A stretch of DNA of 64,000 nucleotides from Nilaparvata lugens (lineage: Eukaryota > Arthropoda > Insecta > Hemiptera > Delphacidae): contig NC_052518.1 in the NCBI RefSeq assembly GCF_014356525.2, positions 94,741,987-94,805,986 on the forward strand. The letters run 5' to 3'. Numbering within the stretch: the first letter of the stretch is position 1; every line of letters starts with the position of its first letter. The translations under genes were made by a program, and so were the position numbers. The notes under the pieces were generated by a model. The model was not told the DNA's origin, made no database searches, and saw only the letters and a program-made list of their open reading frames with translations. Shown here piece by piece: positions 58,013 through 64,000 of the stretch.

Positions 58013-60605
58013 TCATTCATAAGGGGTGCAATTTGTTGTAGTACACAAAAGAGATCGAATAGAGTGAAGTGCATCAGGCAACACTTCCTCCCATCGATTT
58101 GAATCAAGTCCTCGTGATCTTAGAGCTAGTGTTATTGCTTTCCATATAATTCCATTATATCGCTCTACTTGACCATTCCCTCTCGGATTGTAAGGCGTTG
58201 ATCTACTAGTTGCTATCCCTTTTGAGCCAAGAAAGCTCTTCAACTCAGTTGACATGAAGGATGTTCCTCTGTCTGTGTGAATATAGCTTGGAAGGCCAAA
58301 CATTGATATTAATGAGACCAGGCAATTTATGACTGTTCTCGCAGTCATGTCTGGACAAGGAAATACAAAAGGGAATCTTGAGTACTCATCAACCATCACC
58401 AGTAGGTATTTATTTCTTGTTTTTGATTGTACGGGTCCTTTGAAGTCCATATTAATTCGTTCAAAAGGTTTTGTTGCCTTTATGAGATTTCCTTTTGTCT
58501 TCATATACTGTGGTTTTATTTCAGAGCAAATTGCACAATTGGAGCAAATTTTCCTTACATCATCTACAGTATAGGGGAGATTTTTCATTCTGAGCCAGTG
58601 GTAGAAACGAGTTACACCAGGGTGACAAAGTTCATCATGGTATTTTGCCAAAGCTGAGTTCAATGTTGAACAACCAGCTGTAATACATATACGAGAGAGT
58701 GCATCAGCTGGTGCATTTTCTTTTCCAGGTCTGTAGACTATGTTGAATTTGTATTCAGATAATTCTAGGCGCCACCTTTGTATCTTTTCATTTTTTATTT
58801 TTCTATTGTGTTGAGTGCCAAACATGAATGTGACTGATTTTTGGTCAGTGATCAAAGTGAATTGTTTTCGTAGTAAATAGTGTCTCCATTTTCTTATAGA
58901 CTCCACAATGGCATAGTCTTCTTTCTCAACAGCTGAATGCCTGGTTTCACTTTGGGACAAAGTTCGTGAGAAAAAGGCTACTGGTCGAGAATTTTGTGTT
59001 AATGTTGCACCAATTGCAAAATCTGATGCATCTGTCTCAATTATGAATGGTACATTTTCATCAACAAAGAGCAGTACCGCGGAAGCAATTTCATTTTTCA
59101 ACAATTCCAAAGTTTCCATCTGATCTTGAGATAGAGGGAATTTCTGTATGTGGACAAGGGGGTGAATCTTTTGAGAAAAGTTTTTAATCCATCGGGAGTA
59201 ATGAGCCAGTAATCCCATGAGTCGTTTCATTTCTTTAGCATTTCTTGGGGGTGGAAAGTTCATGAGTGGTGCAAGGCGTTCTGGGTCAGGTTTAATTTCT
59301 CCATGTTTTATCTCATACCCAAGGAACTTCAATGATTTTTTTGAAAATTTACATTTTTCTTCATTTATAGTCAAGCCATACAATTCAATTACTTGTTGAA
59401 ATTTCTTAAGATTTCTGTCATGTTCTTCTTGATCTGAACCGCAAATGACAACATCATCCAAATAGGCAAAGCAGTCGTTCAAATTCTCTCTTTCTATAAG
59501 TCCGTTATTGTACGTTGGAAGGCAGCTACTCCATTGGTTACTCCGAATGGTATTCGTTTGAACTGATAAAGTTTTCGGCCTACTTCAAAGGCAGTGTAAT
59601 GTCGTTCATTCTCAAGAATCGGTATTTGATGGTAAGCTGACTTGAAATCTACAGTACTAAAAATGTTGTACTTGGCAATTGTGTTTACAAGATCTTCGAT
59701 CAATGGGAGAGGGTATGCGTCTAAATTTTGAATTTATTAATAGTCTGTGAATAGTCTATGACCATTCGTTTCTTCTGTCCATTGGTTACAATGAAAGGCT
59801 GGGCACGCCAACTGGACTGGCTTTCCTCAATTATTCCTTCTGTAAGGAGGCGATTGACCTCATTCTTCATGAATTCATAGTCATCTTGTGGGTGTCTTCT
59901 GGATCGGGTAGTTATTGGGTGGCAATCGGGAGTCAAGTCATTGAAAAGGGAACATGGTTTTATCATGGCCTCCACCAAGAGGCAATCTTTCAAGGGTGGT
60001 GTGGTTGTAGAATTATTATCTATTACAAGAGGCTGTTTATTACCATTGAATGCTAAACTTATTGTAGAGTGATTCATCAAAAAATCGTGACCAAGTATCA
60101 CATTGCAACAGCATTCTTTTAATACCAAGAGTTTAATATTGTTGTATTCATTTCCTTTGTACACAATATTGCTATAAACACATGCTTTTGTAGCGGTGTT
60201 ATGTTGAACAGATGCAAATCTTATAAAACAAGAATCTGATGCAGTTTTAAATTTATTTGTTTTTGCAAATTTTTCATCAATAAAACTGGCAACACTTCCG
60301 GTATCAATAAGAGCTGGTGTATTTATTCCATTCACCGAAACAATAATTGTAGCTTTAGAAAGATTACTGGCTATACCAGCTGCAGTAATAGTTGACGTAG
60401 TTAGTTTTTCTTTGAGCGTTTTACTTTTACACACATGGGAAAAGTGTCCAATTCGGGAACATTTATGACAAGTCTTTCCTATTGCAGGACATTCTTGAGA
60501 ATTTGAGTGTTTTTTATATCCGCAACGTTGGCATTGAACGGATTTCTCTACAATTGCCTGTCGATTTTGGGTTACAGCATTAACATCTGAGAAAGATTCA
60601 CTCAA
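58013..60605 (-). pseudogene. Ty3/Gypsy retrotransposon, broken pol with gag end
   Basis: Minus strand. From the 5' side: zinc knuckles (CQRCGYKKHSNSQECPAIG, then CHKCSRIGHFSHVC); protease (ALIDTGSVASFI and VILGHDFLMN); RT start (EFMKNEVNRLLTEGIIEES). A frameshift near 59722 leads to FSTVDFKSAYHQIPI and FKRIPFGVTNGVAAFQ. A second shift near 59490 leads to the catalytic YLDDVVICG, then RNase H (IIETDASDFAIGATL; VYRPGKENAPADALSR), integrase zinc finger (H-x-H, then CSNCAICSE) and core (DFKGPV, HTDRGTSF, NPRGNGQVERYNG, the D-D-E positions). It ends at 58013, inside the integrase C-terminal part. I found no LTRs, so both ends look truncated. Confidence 0.9.
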
Positions 60606-60830
60606 GCTTATGTTTTTATTTTCTTCAACAGAGTTTGTATAACAAGTACTTTTAAAGGAGTCGGCATATGTTCTATGAACAAAAATCGATGTGTGTGTAG
60701 CTAGCCTTAAGAAGAGATAAAACTATCAATAATGAGGTTCATGTGATTGAGAAAATTAGAAGAAAAATCAAATTTATAAACGAATAAAGCTTGAAAAAAT
60801 TACAATAAAATGATGTGACCAATAGAAATA

Positions 60831-61886
60831 CAGTAGAGCACCGGTTATCAGGATGACCGGTTATCTGGACGTCCACTGGCAGAAGTAAACAAATTTAAAT
60901 CCCCTAAAGCCCTAACCCAAGGTCTATAAATACAGGTTATGACACTCGTGTTCCTTATGGAGCGGCCATTTTATGGGGTCTTTATGGCGGTACATTTGAA
61001 AATCCAATCCAATTCAATTTTCTCATAACCAAATTATGCATTTTAAAAACAATATTCTAGTTCAGATAATATGTGAATTCAGGTTTTTATTTTTATATTT
61101 ATTTATTATTAAAAATTGTTCTTATTCTTGTAACTTGAGGATTATGATTCATAAGGCATTGGGACAAGACAGAAATATGCGAGGCCAACTTCAAACTTAA
61201 AAAAATGTTTCAAGTTCCCGATCAATTAAATCTAAAAATCAACAATTCAGTTCCTAGTTGGAATTTAAATATTATTATTCTGTCAGAACAATTTTTTTTT
61301 TACAATTCAAAGCCAAGCAATATCCCTTGAACAAAATAACACATCATGTTGTTCAATCTATAATGATAACAGCTGAAAAATTTGAAAATTGGTGAACTGG
61401 AACCCCATAAAATGGCGATTTTGCAATGCATCACAGGATTGTGTCATGACCTGTATTTATAGACCTTGCCCTAACCGAATATTTTTTCAAGCAGATAATT
61501 GGTCTGCCGCAATCGTGCTGCAGTACTGTACCTTATACACAACATGGTGTATATTTTAACGAATGAAAGATACATTGATTATACATTGTTTATACATAGG
61601 TTACACTATCATTCTCAACTATGAATGATTGGGAAAGGAACAACAGGCTTAAAGCCCATAACTGTTCCTTTCCCAAATTTGAATAGAAATTTTCCAAAAA
61701 TTGGTTATGAAGTCGTATTACTAGCTAAACGTACTATTAAGTAAGTACTGTAGAGCAGAATGCAAAGTTTTAATTACTTCTTAACATGAGAGCGAGGTTG
61801 AAATCGAGTTGAATTCGATTATCCGGATTATCAGTTAACCGGACACTGTCATGCATTAATTAGTCCGGATAATCGGTGCTGTACTG
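60831..61886. mobile_element. pogo/Tigger-like non-autonomous element
   Basis: It begins 'cagtagagcaccggttatc' and ends with the mirror of 'cagtacagcaccgattatcc'. It is flanked by TA on both sides, the target duplication of this superfamily. Sub-terminal blocks are rich in 'ccgg'/'ggttatc' repeats. 1056 bp, of which 551 bp is a nested element. No transposase remains. Confidence 0.8.
60918..61468. mobile_element. hAT-like MITE nested in the Tigger-like element
   Basis: 551 bp with 28-bp terminal inverted repeats (one mismatch), starting 'caaggtctataaatacaggt'. An exact 8-bp duplication 'ccctaacc' flanks it (60910-60917 and 61469-61476), as expected for hAT-type insertion. Arms also share 'ccattttatgggg' and its mirror. 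Confidence 0.9.
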
Positions 61887-62414
61887 TACTCCAAGAAACG
61901 GTCACCTTTGTAAATACTCACTTCTCTCTATAGAACTAAGAATGGCTCTTATGAGTTAAAACTAGTTGTGATTAAATATAATAGATAAGGGTATTTGATA
62001 AATTTTATTGTGTTTCAATACAGTTACCGTTTTTGGAACTTATCATTAAATGACAGTTTTAAGTTGTCGTTGTTGAACAAGATAAAATTTTATACAATAA
62101 ATAATAAATTGCATGCAGCAGTTGATTTGTTATAGTGGCAAAAATATTTGAACAGATGTTGATCAGTTTGATGTATGGACTCTTGAATCAAATTCTATGG
62201 GTATTTATAAATTATAAAGATATAAATAGAAATATATTTATTAGCCGATAAATACTTGAAATAGTACAGTGGGCCATGTCACATATATGGATTATAACAA
62301 GGAATACGGTACATCCACATATATACATCTCAATATAACGAATACAGGTTACAACACACTTTTAAACATTAATAAATATAACATAATACTTCTAGTGATT
62401 ATATAAATACTATA
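61887..62414. other. Non-coding stretch
   Basis: Nothing recognised. Confidence 0.5.
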
Positions 62415-62786
62415 TCAGTCAGCTTGGAAGGAGCTATTTACAATATCACAAGGGAGATCAAAGAACTCTCCAACACTGTACAGTGGGTTCTCTAAAAGCA
62501 TCCTTTTCACATTTGTTTTGAAAACAGATATACTCAGATTCCTGGAACACAACGGAAATCTATTGAAAGCTCTTATTGATAGAATGTCAGATCGACACTG
62601 CAGCTTTCTCAATCTTACATACGGAACATTCAAATAATTAGCCTGTGTAGTGCCGTGCCTATGCATTTCTGATCTAAACTTCAAAGTATGCAACTCATTT
62701 TTTACATTTATCAGAAGGAGCAGCACTGGAAGGCATTGAAAGTGGCATAGATGATGACAGTTTGAATTCGTGGATTTAGAAAGCAT
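62415..62786 (-). pseudogene. Non-LTR retrotransposon ORF2 C-terminal fragment
   Basis: Minus-strand frame containing EMHRHGTTQANYLNVPYVRL, LSIRAFNRFPLC and FKTNVKRMLLENPLYSVGEF, the usual end of Jockey/CR1-type LINE proteins (a 'hhNTRq' block, then 'FK..vK..Ll...fYsv.eF'). The RT core is missing. Confidence 0.65.
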
Positions 62787-63068
62787 TGTAATAGATTAAT
62801 TCCATATAATGAATTAGGCAGCAAAAATGAGAATAATGAATACCAACGGAAACTCACCTCAAAGGCTTTCACATAACATCTTCGTTTGTCCTACAAACAC
62901 TCCTCTTGACTTTTCCTAACACATCGGGCAACTTTTCGCTTAAAGTCTGTGTAGTTCTCTCTCCATTCTTTCTGCAAAATGATTAAAATCTTATGAAACA
63001 TTTTGATATGGTAAAGATGATGACAAGTGTCTACATACAAGAAATAGCTTGAGTTATACATTGATAGT

Positions 63069-64000
63069 TTCTTATCTGATCTTGATAAACAACTGAGAGA
63101 TATTTACAGAATGGAAAAAATTATCTTGGTGGGCGACTTGAATATAGATCTATTGCAAAACAGTAGAATATCAAATGAATATATAAGTTTGATGCAGATA
63201 AACGGTCTCAAGTCATTTATTAACAAGCCAACAAGAGTAATGAATAATACGAAAACCTGTATCGATCATATATTTTATAGAAGTGCAAAAATTAGTGAAG
63301 AAAACATTCTAGGAGTAATTCAAAAGACTTCTATAACTGATCACTATTGTACAACTTTTCACATTAGAATAGAAAAACAGGCATCTGAAAAATCGAATAA
63401 TTTCATTGTAAAAATAAATTTTGACAAACTCTTAGATTTTTCTAAAAAAGAAACCTGGATAGATGAGATTTCAGAATTGGATAACTCTACTAACTTAGAT
63501 AATATAGTTGACCGTTTCGTAAATAAGTTGTTATCTTATATAAAATTATCAACTAGTCAAATAGAATTAAAAAGGAGAATAGACCCTTAAAAGAATGGAT
63601 AAGCTCAGGCCTGGTAAATTGTATAAGAACAAGAGACAAAATGCATAATGCCTTGAAAAAACAACCTTTTAATGTTACATTGAAAGAGAGGTATAGAGCC
63701 TATAGAAACTTATTAAATCAGCTTAATTCGAATTCTATAAAAACAAACTGAAATCATGTGAAAGAAACAATAAAAAGGTATGGAACTGCATCCAGGAAAT
63801 ATTAGACACAAAACGTCATAAGCTCCCCCCTGATATTGATCCTGAATTATTAAGTAATTATTTCTCACAGGTGGGAAAGACATATGCAGAAAAACTATTT
63901 GAAGAAAATGAAAATTTTCCTCAAGAAACTGGTAATAATTCTAACTTTCGACTTCTGAATTCATTTTTCATACGTCCCACAAATTATGATGAAGTTATAA
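63069..64000 (+). pseudogene. Non-LTR retrotransposon, endonuclease to RT start (runs off the window)
   Basis: The plus frame starts near 63069 (FLSDLDKQLRDIY). The end of an APE-type endonuclease follows: KIILVGDLNIDLL, KTCIDHIFYRSAKI, TSITDHYCTTFHI. The frame shifts after 63589 (LVNCIRTRDKMHNAL), and again near 63730 (FYKNKLKSCERNNKKVWNCI), then leads towards the RT with ELLSNYFSQVGKTYAEKL and FFIRPTNYDEVI up to the edge. 5'-truncated, with at least two frameshifts. The RT itself would lie to the right of the window. Confidence 0.75.

Noticed and set aside
58329..58657. Plus-strand frames within the Gypsy element
   Set aside because: Antisense to the integrase and RNase H coding sequence.

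Overview
This is 64 kb of AT-rich animal nuclear DNA, almost certainly from an insect. Coding exons end at canonical GT/AG splice sites, introns run to kilobases, and the zinc-finger exon is clearly of the rotund/squeeze/LIN-29 family. The rest is dominated by insect-type transposable elements: Jockey-like and RTE-like LINEs, BEL/Pao and Ty3/Gypsy LTR elements, mariner and pogo/Tigger relatives, a short Helitron and many foldback MITEs. A large-genome hemipteran would fit, but the sequence alone does not settle the order. I see no rRNA, tRNA, CRISPR array or prokaryotic-style operon.

Host genes. Three genes are supported, all by partial exons. (1) A minus-strand coiled-coil gene has an internal exon at 7724-7900 and a final exon at 5819-5997; the two do not join in phase, so an exon between them is probably unseen. 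(2) A minus-strand Arg/Gly-rich gene has exons at 32894-33131 and 30137-30332. Their splice phases agree exactly, and the 2.56 kb intron between them holds four palindromic elements. (3) A plus-strand C2H2 zinc-finger gene has its terminal exon at 46409-47445. That exon carries two single-base frameshifts which look like assembly errors or damaging indels, and its 3' UTR has an AU-rich element.

Layout. 1-5.8 kb: MITEs, a Helitron fragment, microsatellites and a perfect 64-bp-arm palindrome. 5.8-8 kb: the coiled-coil gene, with two mariner-type transposase scraps in its intron. 8-13 kb: repeats and LINE scraps. 13.2-19.9 kb: a Jockey-like LINE on the minus strand, invaded by an RTE-like LINE with an open 844-codon frame; the RTE is flanked by 973-bp direct repeats of its Jockey host. 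20-25.75 kb: a BEL/Pao element with two 750-bp LTRs that has lost its integrase in frame. 27.35-28.27 kb: a mariner-like element with both terminal repeats. 30-33.1 kb: the Arg/Gly gene. 35.2-36.3 kb: a short-TIR DNA element with an exact 166-bp tandem triplication. 36.4-39.6 kb: a giant inverted repeat with arms of about 1.2 kb, one arm interrupted by a TTAA-targeting MITE. 46.4-47.7 kb: the zinc-finger gene. 47.7-50.3 kb: a gag-only retroelement remnant. 53.7-55.2 kb: three repeats nested one inside another. 58-60.6 kb: a broken Gypsy element. 60.8-61.9 kb: a Tigger-like element with a hAT-like MITE nested in it. 62.4-64 kb: two LINE fragments, the last running off the window.

I found no convincing new multi-gene system. 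The most unusual structures are the giant inverted repeat and the 973-bp duplication around the RTE insertion. Lengths and identities given here come from reading by eye; no alignment or database search was run.
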